The translations under genes were made by a program, and so were the position numbers. Shown one piece after another: positions 1 to 7,834 of a stretch of 64,000 bases of DNA (within the stretch, counting starts at the first letter, position 1; every line of letters starts with the position of its first letter). The DNA comes from Paramesorhizobium sp049065735. Its GTDB lineage: Bacteria > Pseudomonadota > Alphaproteobacteria > Rhizobiales > Rhizobiaceae. The stretch covers positions 310,001 to 374,000 of the forward strand of contig NZ_JBAKHD010000002.1 in NCBI RefSeq assembly GCF_049065735.1, read 5' to 3'. Below the pieces are notes generated by a model. It did no database searches. It saw only the letters and a program-made list of their open reading frames with translations, and was not told the origin of the DNA.

Positions 1-476
1 ATCGCCTTGCCGCCGAGATGGCACTTCAAAAGCGTGCCAACGCCGCCATGGCCGACGAACAACACCGGGCCGTCGCTCGCGTGGCGGTCCAGCGCGGCAT
101 TGAACGCCTTGACGATGCGGGCCTGGGCCTCCACTGCCCGCTCCCATCCCTCGAAGCTCAATTCTGGCTCGGCAAAGAAACGGTCCGCCGCCTTCTCGAA
201 CTCGGGCGGGGGAAGGAAGCCGGTCGAAGAGCGGTCGTTCTCGCCCATCATGGCGTCGATCTCGATCGGGCAGCCGGAATTTCGGGCGAGTATCTGGGCC
301 GTTTCGATGGCCTTTTTCTCGTCGCTGGAGAATATCCGCGCAAGCCTACCCACCCAAGGTCTTTCATATATTGCCTCGATCTGCGCCTTTCCCAATTCGG
401 ACAGGCCCCATTGCGGAACGGGAATCGCGGGATCGATCACAATCTGCGGATGGGTGAGGTAGTAGCCGACCGTCAT
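1..476 (-). CDS. Histidine phosphatase superfamily protein (3' end outside the window)
   Basis: This minus-strand reading frame starts at an ATG (476-474) and runs open to the window edge, giving 158 codons of an incomplete protein. It opens with MTVGYYLTHPQIVIDP, followed by WGLSELGKAQIEA and FSSDEKKAIETAQ. That is the layout of phosphoglycerate-mutase-like histidine phosphatases, in which the usual RHG motif is here a THP. Near the visible end VLFVGHGGVGTLL supplies the second catalytic His. The start overlaps the stop of the upstream FMN reductase by four bases (ATGA), so the two are probably translationally coupled. Substrate unknown; the family call is fairly safe. Confidence 0.75.
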   Translation of the reverse strand, partial: MTVGYYLTHPQIVIDPAIPVPQWGLSELGKAQIEAIYERPWVGRLARIFSSDEKKAIETAQILARNSGCPIEIDAMMGENDRSSTGFLPPPEFEKAADRFFAEPELSFEGWERAVEAQARIVKAFNAALDRHASDGPVLFVGHGGVGTLLKCHLGGKA

Positions 477-1057
477 CGCGGGTAAGACGCCAGTTGCGCG
501 TGCTCGATCAGCGCGCGGCAGACTTTCGCCATCATCTTGGCAGTGCGCTCATCCTTCAGGGAACCGTCCTCGTCGAAGGCCTGCGAGGCATGAGCGACGG
601 AACATTGTTCGGTCAGTATCTGAACGCCGACATTCATCAACACGGCGCGCAAATGATAGAGGCCGCGCATGCCGCCATACTGGCCGTCCGAGGAAGAGCA
701 AAGCCCAACGACCTTGCCTGCATAGGGCTTTAGCACGCGCTCGCCATCGCGGGAAATGCGGCTGACCCAGTCGATGGTGTTCTTGAGGAGCGGCGGGATG
801 GAGGCGTTATACTCGGGCGAGCAGATCATGAGCCCGTCATGGGCTGCGAAGAGGCGTCCGAGCCGCATGGCATTTTCAGGAATGCCACTCTCCTTCTGCA
901 AATCCTCGTCCATGATCGGCAGGGGATAATCGGCAAGCGAGATGCGCGTGACTTCCGCGCCTTCGCGCGCAAGCTCCCTGGCGGCGGCATCCGCCGTGCG
1001 TCCGCTATAGGCGCCGGAGCGGATCGAACCGGCGAAAACGAGGATTTTGGGAGCCAT
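473..1057 (-). CDS. NAD(P)H-dependent FMN reductase family protein
   Basis: A 194-residue flavodoxin-like protein. The N-terminal FAGSIRSGAYSGRTAD (about 8-23) is the phosphate loop that binds FMN, and CSPEYNASIPPLLKNTIDW (about 79-97) is the signature of the NADPH-dependent FMN reductase / chromate- and azo-reductase family. The length fits the family norm (about 180-200). Such cytosolic enzymes pass electrons from NAD(P)H to FMN and then to quinones or other acceptors; the physiological substrate here cannot be read from sequence. It lies 17 bp downstream of pmtA on the same strand and overlaps the downstream histidine phosphatase by four bases, suggesting one transcript. Confidence 0.85.
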   Translation of the reverse strand: MAPKILVFAGSIRSGAYSGRTADAAARELAREGAEVTRISLADYPLPIMDEDLQKESGIPENAMRLGRLFAAHDGLMICSPEYNASIPPLLKNTIDWVSRISRDGERVLKPYAGKVVGLCSSSDGQYGGMRGLYHLRAVLMNVGVQILTEQCSVAHASQAFDEDGSLKDERTAKMMAKVCRALIEHAQLASYPR

Positions 1058-1074
1058 TTTCTTTGCGAGCCTGG

Positions 1075-1674
1075 TTATGCATGGCCGCGCTTATAGACCC
1101 ACAGCCGCGCCGGGGGAACATTGCGTATGACGAAATCATAGGCGCTGACGCTATAATTGCCGCGTCCTGCGGGGATGGCCGGAAGCGGGCCATAGGTGAT
1201 CTGGATGACCGGACGGCCTTCGGGAATGCGCCGGAGGAGATCTTCCAGCAGCGCCACACGCTGCGGAACCGGGAAGTTCAGCAATGGCACGGCGCAGACC
1301 ACGCTGTCGAAGGCCAGATCCTTATGCTCCCCAAGCGTGGTGTCGAGATCGAAGGCGTCACCTTGAATGATGTTCACCTCGGGGAAATCCTGGCGCAGGC
1401 GGCGGGCGAAATCCTCCGAATATTCGACGCAATAAAGGTCCTTTGGCTTCACGCCGCGCTGAAGAATCGCCTTGGTGATGACGCCGGTGCCGGGACCAAG
1501 CTCCAGCACGGGCAAGCCGGAATGGGGATTGACGACGCTCGCCATGCGGCGCGCGGTGACGGAACTCGTCGGCAGGATGGCTCCAACTGCCTTGGGGCCA
1601 TCGATCCATCCCTTGAAGAACCGGATTTCCTCGTCGAACTTCTCGGCCAGCTTCTTGCCCAATGGTCCTGCCAT
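1075..1674 (-). CDS. pmtA: Phosphatidylethanolamine N-methyltransferase, rhizobial PmtA type
   Basis: A 199-residue soluble SAM-dependent methyltransferase. The SAM-binding motif VLELGPGTGVIT lies at about 56-67, with a second conserved block CVEYSEDFARRL and a post-motif VVCAVPLLNFP. The N-terminal segment with FKGWIDGPKAVGAILPTSS is characteristic of the rhizobial/Agrobacterium PmtA group, which converts phosphatidylethanolamine stepwise to phosphatidylcholine at the inner membrane. Length matches that group (about 200). It lies 91 bp downstream of dnaJ on the same strand, a neighbourhood I recall from Rhizobiales. The alternative is the related rRNA dimethyltransferase-like fold, which is less likely given the N-terminus. 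Confidence 0.85.
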   Translation of the reverse strand: MAGPLGKKLAEKFDEEIRFFKGWIDGPKAVGAILPTSSVTARRMASVVNPHSGLPVLELGPGTGVITKAILQRGVKPKDLYCVEYSEDFARRLRQDFPEVNIIQGDAFDLDTTLGEHKDLAFDSVVCAVPLLNFPVPQRVALLEDLLRRIPEGRPVIQITYGPLPAIPAGRGNYSVSAYDFVIRNVPPARLWVYKRGHA

Positions 1675-1765
1675 GGCGTTCCTCTCCCATGTCGTTGCGG
1701 AGACGATTTATGACGCATCGCGGAGCAAAAGCAAAGCCTCGCAAGAACGAGTATAGCTATTCAAC

Positions 1766-2890
1766 CTACCCCTCGAAGAACTCCTTCATCCGGGCAAAGA
1801 AGCCGCTCGATTGCGGGCTGTTTTCCTTCGAGGAAATCTTTTCGAACTCCTCCAGAAGTTCGCGCTGCCGCCGGGTCAGGTTCTGCGGCGTCTCGATATC
1901 GATCTGGATATAGAGATCGCCCATGGCCGGCTGGCGCAGGACCGGCATGCCCTTGCCCTTCAAGCGGAACTGCTTGCCGTTCTGCGTGCCCTCGGGAATC
2001 TTCACGCGCGTCTGGGTGCCGTCGAGCGTGGAAACCTCGAACTGGCCGCCAAGCGCCGCCGTGGTCATCGAGATCGGCACTTTACAATAGAGATCGGCCC
2101 CGTCGCGCTGGAAGAACTCATGCGGCTTGACGGAAAGGAAGATGTAGAGATCGCCCGCCGGTCCGCCGCGCAGGCCCGCCTCGCCCTCGCCGGAAAGGCG
2201 GATGCGAGTGCCGTCTTCGATGCCTGCGGGGATGTTGACCGAAAGCGAACGCTCCTGCGTGACGCGGCCCTGGCCGGCGCACTTCCCGCATGGGTCCTTG
2301 ATGGTCTGGCCGCGCCCGTTACACGATGGGCAGGTGCGCTCGATGGAGAAAAATCCTTGCGCCGCCCGAACACGTCCGGCGCCGCCGCACATGGTGCAAG
2401 TGGCTGGCTGGGAGCCGGGCCGCGCGCCGCTGCCCGAGCAATCCTCGCAAACGATGGAGGTCGGCACCCGGATTTGCGCCGTCTTGCCCGAATAGGCCTC
2501 TTCCAGCGTGATTTCCATATTATAGCGAAGATCCGCGCCGCGCTCGCGGCCCGAGCCGCCCCGGCGCTGGCGACCGCCGCCCATCATCTCGCCGAAAATA
2601 TCCTCGAAGATATCGGCAAAGCCGCCGGCCGCGCCAAAGCCATGGGCGCCGAAACCGCCATTGCCGTGCTCGAAGGCCGCGTGGCCGAAACGGTCATAGG
2701 CCGCGCGCTTCTGCGGGTCCTTCAGCGTCTCGTAAGCCTCGCCGATCTCCTTGAACTTGCGTTCCGCCTCGTGATCTCCCGGGTTCTTGTCCGGATGATA
2801 CTGCATGGCGAGCTTACGGAATGCGCTCTTCAGGGTCTTTTCGTCAACGCCTCTCTGGACGCCGAGTGTCTCGTAATAGTCAGCTTTCAT
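1766..2890 (-). CDS. dnaJ: Chaperone protein DnaJ (Hsp40)
   Basis: A 374-residue complete type I DnaJ, the co-chaperone that stimulates DnaK ATP hydrolysis and delivers unfolded clients. The J domain occupies about 1-70 with the HPD tripeptide at 32-34. A Gly/Phe-rich linker with GGFGAHGFGAAGGF follows, then the zinc region with all four CxxCxGxG repeats (CEDCSGSG, CTMCGGAG, CPSCNGRG, CGKCAGQG), and the C-terminal substrate-binding domains. Normally the gene directly follows dnaK. Here dnaK lies about 11 kb away on the other strand, so dnaJ must use its own promoter in the AT-rich region upstream. No clear sigma-32 promoter was found there. Confidence 0.97.
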   Translation of the reverse strand: MKADYYETLGVQRGVDEKTLKSAFRKLAMQYHPDKNPGDHEAERKFKEIGEAYETLKDPQKRAAYDRFGHAAFEHGNGGFGAHGFGAAGGFADIFEDIFGEMMGGGRQRRGGSGRERGADLRYNMEITLEEAYSGKTAQIRVPTSIVCEDCSGSGARPGSQPATCTMCGGAGRVRAAQGFFSIERTCPSCNGRGQTIKDPCGKCAGQGRVTQERSLSVNIPAGIEDGTRIRLSGEGEAGLRGGPAGDLYIFLSVKPHEFFQRDGADLYCKVPISMTTAALGGQFEVSTLDGTQTRVKIPEGTQNGKQFRLKGKGMPVLRQPAMGDLYIQIDIETPQNLTRRQRELLEEFEKISSKENSPQSSGFFARMKEFFEG

Positions 2891-3394
2891 AAACCAGCCA
2901 TCCCAACAGCAATATTCATGCGGATACGAGTTCCACGTTTTTCGTTCCGGTTAAAATGACGGATGCCAGGCATGCCGCCTGACCGCAATGCTCCAGCCCG
3001 CTATTTAGGCGCTCTCTTGCCCGAACGCCATAGCCAAACGGAAATTCTGCTGGGGTGTTGTCTGCGGAGGCTCCGGCAGGGACGAGCGCTCGGCTAAAAC
3101 AATAATAAAATTATGGAAAGATTCAAATATATCCTCATGGTGCAACACGCAGCGTAATTTACTTAAATTTACTTTCAAGATTTTCATTAGAATAATTGAA
3201 ACATTTGCTTTAGCTGAGCTTATGACTGCGTTTCAAATGTATAGTATTTTACACTTCTTGCGATTATTTACTTAACCAGACCTCATTAAATACAATAACT
3301 TAGGCCAGATTTTATTTTTACATCAAGGAAATACATGGCAGCTTCCCGGCGCATCGACGCGAAATGGTTCCGTCGCAAGCTGAGGATATGCATA
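2891..3394. other. 504-bp intergenic region, AT-rich core, upstream of dnaJ
   Basis: This divergent gap separates dnaJ (minus) from a small exported protein (plus). From about 3100 to 3335 the composition becomes clearly AT-rich compared with the surrounding sequence, with runs such as TTTACTTAAATTTACTTTC near 3157. It presumably holds the promoters of both flanking genes, but I see no convincing -35/-10 pair or terminator. A 60-codon minus-strand open frame inside it has no RBS and no recognisable features and is not called. Confidence 0.5.
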
Positions 3395-3688
3395 ATGAAA
3401 ACTTTCCTTGTTACTGTTGCCGCCCTCGCGCTGAGCGCCAGCGTCGCCTTTGCCGAGAACCCGAACTTCGGCGATCCCGGTGACGGACCGGATTATCCGG
3501 GACAGCAGGTCGACATGAATGTCGGCATAAACAGCGATGCCGAGCCCGCCACCGATTATACGGCGACGAGCGATATCGGTCTTCGCACCGCTCCTTCCGC
3601 CGTCAGGGCGCCGGTCTATGTTCAATCTCCGGCGAACAATCCGGCCGCCAACCGGTTCGGCGACGCCTCGCCGCAGAACGGCCAGTGA
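3395..3688 (+). CDS. Small exported hypothetical protein
   Basis: A 97-residue protein beginning MKTFLVTVAALALSASVAFA, a textbook signal peptide likely cut after AFA at about residue 20. The mature part is short, rich in Pro, Asp, Gly and Asn (PNFGDPGDGPDYPG), with no cysteines and no recognised domain, suggesting a periplasmic or surface protein. I chose the ATG at 3395, preceded by TGAGGAT, over an in-frame upstream start at 3335 because the signal peptide begins exactly there. A strong terminator follows, so it is probably monocistronic. Function not recognised. Confidence 0.7.
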   Translation: MKTFLVTVAALALSASVAFAENPNFGDPGDGPDYPGQQVDMNVGINSDAEPATDYTATSDIGLRTAPSAVRAPVYVQSPANNPAANRFGDASPQNGQ

Positions 3689-3704
3689 TCGCCGATTGCA
3701 GCTG

Positions 3705-3738
3705 AAGGGCGGCAAATCCTCCTGCCGCCCTTATTTTG
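3705..3738 (+). terminator. Rho-independent terminator after the small exported protein
   Basis: A 10-bp perfect stem, AAGGGCGGCA at 3705-3714 with TGCCGCCCTT at 3723-3732, is followed by ATTTTG. It lies 17 bp after the stop codon at 3688. Confidence 0.8.
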
Positions 3739-3827
3739 CGTTTCGTTCCCGCTTGCCAAGCGCACTCATATGTGAAAATACTATTCACATAAGAAGAATA
3801 AGAACTGCGGGAGGAGACGCGCATTTC

Positions 3828-4988
3828 ATGACCCCTGATACCGGACTGCCGCTCGCCGGGCTGCTTGTCGTCGACATGAGCCAGTTTCTCTCCGGTCCCT
3901 ATTGTTCGCTCCGGCTTCTGGATCTGGGCGCGCGGGTCATCAAGATCGAGCGGCCCGATGGCGGGGATCTCTCGCGCCGGCTCTATTTGAGCGATACGGA
4001 AATCGGCGGGGATTCCACCATTTTCCACGCCATCAACCGGGCCAAGGAAAGCCTGGCGATCGACCTCAAGAACCCTGACGACATGGCGGCACTGCGCAAG
4101 CTCCTGCAGCAGGCGGACGTGCTCATCCAGAATTTCCGGCCCGGCGTAATCGAGCGCCTCGGGCTCGATTACGAGGCGGTGAGCCAGCTCAACCCCCGGC
4201 TCGTCTATGCCTCGATCAGCGGCTATGGCGAGGAAGGCCCGTGGGTGAAGCGTCCGGGGCAGGATTTGCTGGCGCAGTCGCGCTCCGGCGTGATGTGGCT
4301 CAATGGCGACGAAACCCAAGGCCCGGTGCCCTTCGGCCTCGCCATTGCCGACATGCTGGCGGGGGCGGCGGCGGCGCAGGGGATACTCGCGGCGCTCGTC
4401 CGGCGCGGCATTTCGGGCAAGGGCGCGCATGTCGAAACAAGCCTCCTCGAAGCGCTCATCGATTTCCAGTTCGAGGTGCTGACGACCCATCTCAATGACG
4501 GGCGGCGCCTGCCGAAGCGCTCCGGATTCCGGAGCGCGCATGCCTATCTCGCCGCGCCCTATGGCGTTTATCCGGCTGCCGACGGCTATCTCGCCATCGC
4601 GATGACGCCGATCCCGAAGCTCGCCGACCTCCTCGAAATGGAGGAACTTGCGCCCTATCGCGACGATCCCAAGAGCTGGTTTACCGCGCGCGATGAGATC
4701 AAGCGGCTAATCGCGGCGCGAATCGCGACGAAGACGATCGACGAATGGCTCGCCATTCTGGAGCCCGCCGATATCTGGTGCGCCAAGGTGCTCGACTGGA
4801 ACGAGCTTCTGGAAAGCGACGGCTTCAAGGTGCTGGACATGCTGCAGCAGGTGGAGCGGGAGGACAACCTCTCCATCCTCACCACCCGCTCGCCGCTGCG
4901 GATCGACGGCGTGCGGCCCAATTTCACGCGCGCGGCGCCGAAGATCGGCGAGCAGAGCGCGGCCATAAGGGAGGAGTTCGGGCTATGA
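3828..4988 (+). CDS. Family III CoA-transferase (CaiB/BaiF type)
   Basis: A 386-residue class III CoA-transferase, an enzyme family that moves CoA between carboxylic acids. The N-terminal GLLVVDMSQFLSGPYCS and LGARVIKIERPDGGD are typical, NPRLVYASISGYGEEGPW is the family's G-Y-G block, and the Asp in AIADMLAG (about residue 175) aligns with the catalytic aspartate that forms the acyl-anhydride intermediate. I chose the ATG at 3828, preceded by GGGAGGAG; a much longer in-frame extension upstream covers the previous gene's terminator and is rejected. The stop overlaps the next start (ATGA). Substrate is unknown; the coupling to a binding-protein homologue suggests a dedicated organic acid. Confidence 0.88.
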   Translation: MTPDTGLPLAGLLVVDMSQFLSGPYCSLRLLDLGARVIKIERPDGGDLSRRLYLSDTEIGGDSTIFHAINRAKESLAIDLKNPDDMAALRKLLQQADVLIQNFRPGVIERLGLDYEAVSQLNPRLVYASISGYGEEGPWVKRPGQDLLAQSRSGVMWLNGDETQGPVPFGLAIADMLAGAAAAQGILAALVRRGISGKGAHVETSLLEALIDFQFEVLTTHLNDGRRLPKRSGFRSAHAYLAAPYGVYPAADGYLAIAMTPIPKLADLLEMEELAPYRDDPKSWFTARDEIKRLIAARIATKTIDEWLAILEPADIWCAKVLDWNELLESDGFKVLDMLQQVEREDNLSILTTRSPLRIDGVRPNFTRAAPKIGEQSAAIREEFGL

Positions 4989-6124
4989 GCGCTGTTACCC
5001 TCAAGGCCATGACCTGGAGCCATCCGCGCGGCTATGATCCCATGATCGCGTGTTCCCGCCTGTGGCTGGAGAAGACGGGCGTCCAAATCGAATGGGACAA
5101 GCGCTCGCTGCAGGATTTCGAGAGCTTTCCGGTGGAGGAGCTGGCAAGGGCCTATGACCTTATCGTCATCGACCATCCGCATGTCGGCCAGATCACGGAC
5201 GAGAAATGCCTGGCGCCGCTCGATACAACCGGGCGCGAGGAGGAGCTGGCGGCGCTGTCAAAGGGGAGCGTGGGTCAGTCCTTCCCAAGCTACCATTGGC
5301 AGGGCCGCCAGTGGGCCTTTCCCATCGACGCAGCGACGCAGGTCCAGGCCTGGCGGCCGGATCGCCTCACTGCCGCGCCTGTCCGGTGGACCGAGGTGCT
5401 GGACCTTGCGCGCCAGGGTCAAGTGCTGCTGCCGCTGCGCCCGCCGCATTCGCTGATGAGCTTCTTCACGCTGAGCGGCAATCTCGGAACACCGTGCGCC
5501 AATGACGGACCGGGCGATCTCATCGGCCTCGACGCTGGGAGCACGGTCTTCGAAATGCTGCGCGAGATCGCGGCGCTTATCGATCCCGCCTGTTTCGGCA
5601 TTGACCCCATCGCCGTGCTGGAAGAAATGGCGAAGCCGGATGCGCGCTTCGTCTGCGCGCCGCTGATCTATGGCTATGTCAATTACGCCATTCCGGGCTT
5701 TCGCCCCGCCACTATCCGCTTCGCCGACATTCCCGCCGCCGGTAGTAACGGGCCGGTGGGTTCCGCGCTCGGAGGAACCGGCATCGCCGTTTCGGCTTTC
5801 TCGAAGCATCAGGATGAGGCCATCGATTTCGCTTATTGGATTGCAAGCGGCGATGTCCAGCGCGGGCCTTATGCGCAGGCGGGCGGACAGCCCGGACATG
5901 CAGAGGCGTGGGAAGACAAGGCCGTCAACGCCGCCACGAGCGATTTCTACGCCGCCACCCGCGCCACGCTCGAGGGCGCATGGCTGCGCCCGCGCCATGA
6001 CGGCTACATGGCTTTTCAGCACGCGGCCTCCGACCGGCTCAATGAAGGGCTCCAGCGGGGGGAAAAACCCCGCGCGGTGATAGCCGATCTCAACCGGCTT
6101 TTTGCCGAGAGTTTCAAGGCTTAG
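4985..6124 (+). CDS. Extracellular solute-binding protein homologue without a signal peptide
   Basis: A 379-residue protein with the look of a family 1 periplasmic solute-binding protein: an N-terminal beta strand VTLKAMTWSHPRGYDPM, IVIDHPHVGQITDEKCLAPLD, a central hinge region GGTGIAVSAFSKHQDEAIDF and YWIASGDVQRGPYAQAGGQPGH. Unlike normal binding proteins it has no hydrophobic leader or lipobox; the first residues are MSAVTLKAMTW. The start ATG overlaps the stop of the CoA-transferase (ATGA), leaving no room for a leader. No ABC permease or ATPase is adjacent. It may be a cytoplasmic ligand-binding partner of the CoA-transferase, but this is inference. Confidence 0.75.
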   Translation: MSAVTLKAMTWSHPRGYDPMIACSRLWLEKTGVQIEWDKRSLQDFESFPVEELARAYDLIVIDHPHVGQITDEKCLAPLDTTGREEELAALSKGSVGQSFPSYHWQGRQWAFPIDAATQVQAWRPDRLTAAPVRWTEVLDLARQGQVLLPLRPPHSLMSFFTLSGNLGTPCANDGPGDLIGLDAGSTVFEMLREIAALIDPACFGIDPIAVLEEMAKPDARFVCAPLIYGYVNYAIPGFRPATIRFADIPAAGSNGPVGSALGGTGIAVSAFSKHQDEAIDFAYWIASGDVQRGPYAQAGGQPGHAEAWEDKAVNAATSDFYAATRATLEGAWLRPRHDGYMAFQHAASDRLNEGLQRGEKPRAVIADLNRLFAESFKA

Positions 6125-6697
6125 AGTTTGGACGGAATCAGCGCCCCGTATTTTTTGCCGTTGTTGTGATGGATAGGGAGAGGAATGGATCCCAGTGACA
6201 AGCACTGGGATGACGGATGGGTTGGCTGTTCTCGGATAATCTCCACTGTCCGCATCTCCAACCCTTCCGGATGCCACAAATGGCTGTCCTTGGGCGAACA
6301 CCTCTCAAGCGCGTCATCCCAGTGCTTGTCACTGGGATCCATTCCTCTACGGTAAATCTTACACCAAGGGCGAAGATCAAGCTTCGTTGAAAAAGAATTC
6401 CCTCGCCGCCGAAGCAGGCCGCGGCCCGTTCCGGTGTTCCCTTTTTCTGCTGCTGCCCTAGTTGTGGAAGGTGTTTCCCCGACCGTTCGGGGAGATCATG
6501 CTCGAAAGCAGATCAGGCAAGAGGGGAAATAGACGGACTGCCGACAATCTCTCCGGGTTTCTTAACCGCATGATCAGCACCTTCTTGCAATCATGCTCCC
6601 GACAACCGGTGTCAGTAGGATAGGGTGAGGGGCACTTCCCTTTTGCCCATACCGATGGTTCCTCTCCAGTCCGCCACGGAACAAAGGGAATACAAAC
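6125..6697. other. 573-bp intergenic region containing a palindromic repeat
   Basis: The first half is occupied by a repeat element (6179-6348, listed separately). The remainder, 6349-6697, has no credible gene. The osmF promoter must lie near its right end, but I could not identify a -35/-10 pair with confidence. A short Shine-Dalgarno-like AAAGGGAA precedes the osmF start. Confidence 0.5.
6179..6348. repeat. Palindromic repeat family C, copy 1
   Basis: Two 37-bp perfect inverted arms (6179-6215 and 6312-6348) enclose about 96 bp. Each arm is itself a hairpin, CCCAGTG-ACAAG-CACTGGG. The family has a second copy at 16145-16295 with the same GACAAGCAC core but CCTGTG/CACAGG stems. The spacers share GATAATCT-N-CA in opposite orientation. 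This looks like a short dispersed palindromic element common in alphaproteobacterial intergenic DNA. Confidence 0.85.
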
Positions 6698-7621
6698 ATG
6701 TCTTACCGGAATATCTTTCTCAAGGCCGCGCTTGGCATCGCCCTGACCGTGGGGATTGCCACGGGTTCGGCCAGCGCTCAGGTGGTCGTTTCCTCCAAGA
6801 TTGATACAGAAGGCGGGGTGCTGGGCAACATCATCCTCGCCATGCTCAAAGCCAACGATATTCCCGTCACCGACCGGCTCCAGCTCGGGCCGACGCCGGT
6901 GGTCCGCAAGGCGATCATCGCGGGTGAGATCGACCTTTATCCCGAATATACGGGCAATGCCGCCTTCTTCTTCGAAAAGGCGGGCGATCCGCTCTGGCAA
7001 GATGCCGCAAAAGCCTATGCGGAAGCGAAGAAGCTCGATTACAACGCCAACAAGATCGTCTGGCTGACGCCCTCCCCCGCGAACAACACCTGGGGCGTGG
7101 CGCTGCGCAAGGATGTGGCCGAGCTGAACAAGATCGTTACTTTCAGCGATTTCGGCAAATATGTTGCCGGTGGCGGCAATGTTGTGCTCGCTGCCTCATC
7201 GGAATTCGTCAATTCGGAGGGCGCGCTCCCCGCTTTCCAGACGGCCTATGGCTTTACGCTGAAGCCGGACCAGCTCATCACCCTCTCGGGCGGCGACACC
7301 GCGGCCACCATCGCCGCCGCCGCCAACCAGACCAATGGCGCAAATGCGGCCATGGTCTACGGCACCGATGGCGGCATAGCGGCCTCGGGGCTCGTCGTTC
7401 TCCAGGACGACAAGCATGTGCAGCCGGTCTACCAGCCAACGCCTGTTATCCGCGAGGCGGTGCTGAAGAAATATCCGCAAATCGAGACATTGCTGAAGCC
7501 GGTGTTCGAGAAGCTCGACCTCGTCACGCTGCAGGATTTGAACGGCCGCGTGCAGGTGGGCGGCGAGCCAGCAAAGGCCGTGGCGGCGGACTTTTTGGAG
7601 AAGAACGGGTTTGTGAAGTGA
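6698..7621 (+). CDS. osmF: Osmoprotectant ABC transporter substrate-binding protein (OsmF/YehZ-like)
   Basis: A 307-residue periplasmic binding protein of the OpuAC/QAT family that captures quaternary-amine osmolytes. The signal peptide covers about 1-27, ending SASA before QVVVSS. Family hallmarks include KIDTEGGVLGNIILAML, LQLGPTPVVRKAIIAGEID and LYPEYTGNAAFFF. The last of these is the stretch found in glycine betaine/choline receptors and in E. coli OsmF/YehZ. It heads the order binding protein, permease, ATPase, permease, identical to E. coli osmF-yehY-yehX-yehW. The exact ligand is unknown; E. coli OsmF binds betaine only weakly. Its TGA stop coincides with the first bases of a repeat element. 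Confidence 0.87.
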   Translation: MSYRNIFLKAALGIALTVGIATGSASAQVVVSSKIDTEGGVLGNIILAMLKANDIPVTDRLQLGPTPVVRKAIIAGEIDLYPEYTGNAAFFFEKAGDPLWQDAAKAYAEAKKLDYNANKIVWLTPSPANNTWGVALRKDVAELNKIVTFSDFGKYVAGGGNVVLAASSEFVNSEGALPAFQTAYGFTLKPDQLITLSGGDTAATIAAAANQTNGANAAMVYGTDGGIAASGLVVLQDDKHVQPVYQPTPVIREAVLKKYPQIETLLKPVFEKLDLVTLQDLNGRVQVGGEPAKAVAADFLEKNGFVK

Positions 7622-7816
7622 CGGATATGTTGGCGGACAGCACCCCCCTCTGCCCTGCCGGGCATCTCCCCCTCAAGGGGGGAGATTGGCTGGCGCGGGC
7701 GATAGCGCTTATTCTGCACCGTCTGCGATTGGCATAAACATAGATGACGGCGTGATCTCCCCCCTTGTGGGGGAGATGTCCGGCAGGACAGAGGGGGGTG
7801 CCTCGCGGTGCCGTCA
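7619..7816. repeat. Palindromic mobile-element-like repeat family A, copy 1
   Basis: The core is a pair of 46-bp inverted arms (7641-7686 and 7755-7800) with three mismatches, enclosing a 68-bp spacer. Outer hexamers TGACGG (7619-7624) and CCGTCA (7811-7816) suggest the full ends. The second copy at 24780-24989 is in the opposite orientation with a recognisably homologous spacer. The first three bases are the stop codon of osmF. It separates osmF from its permease gene by about 210 bp. Confidence 0.85.
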
Positions 7817-7834
7817 AAAACGAAGGGGCAATTC

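Noticed and set aside
2890..2960. GGAAC words on the minus strand upstream of dnaJ as an EcfG promoter
   Set aside because: No CGTT at the 16-17 bp spacing; the best alternative has two mismatches in the -10 element.
3005..3187. A 60-codon minus-strand frame upstream of dnaJ
   Set aside because: AT-rich, no Shine-Dalgarno and no domain; kept only as intergenic sequence.
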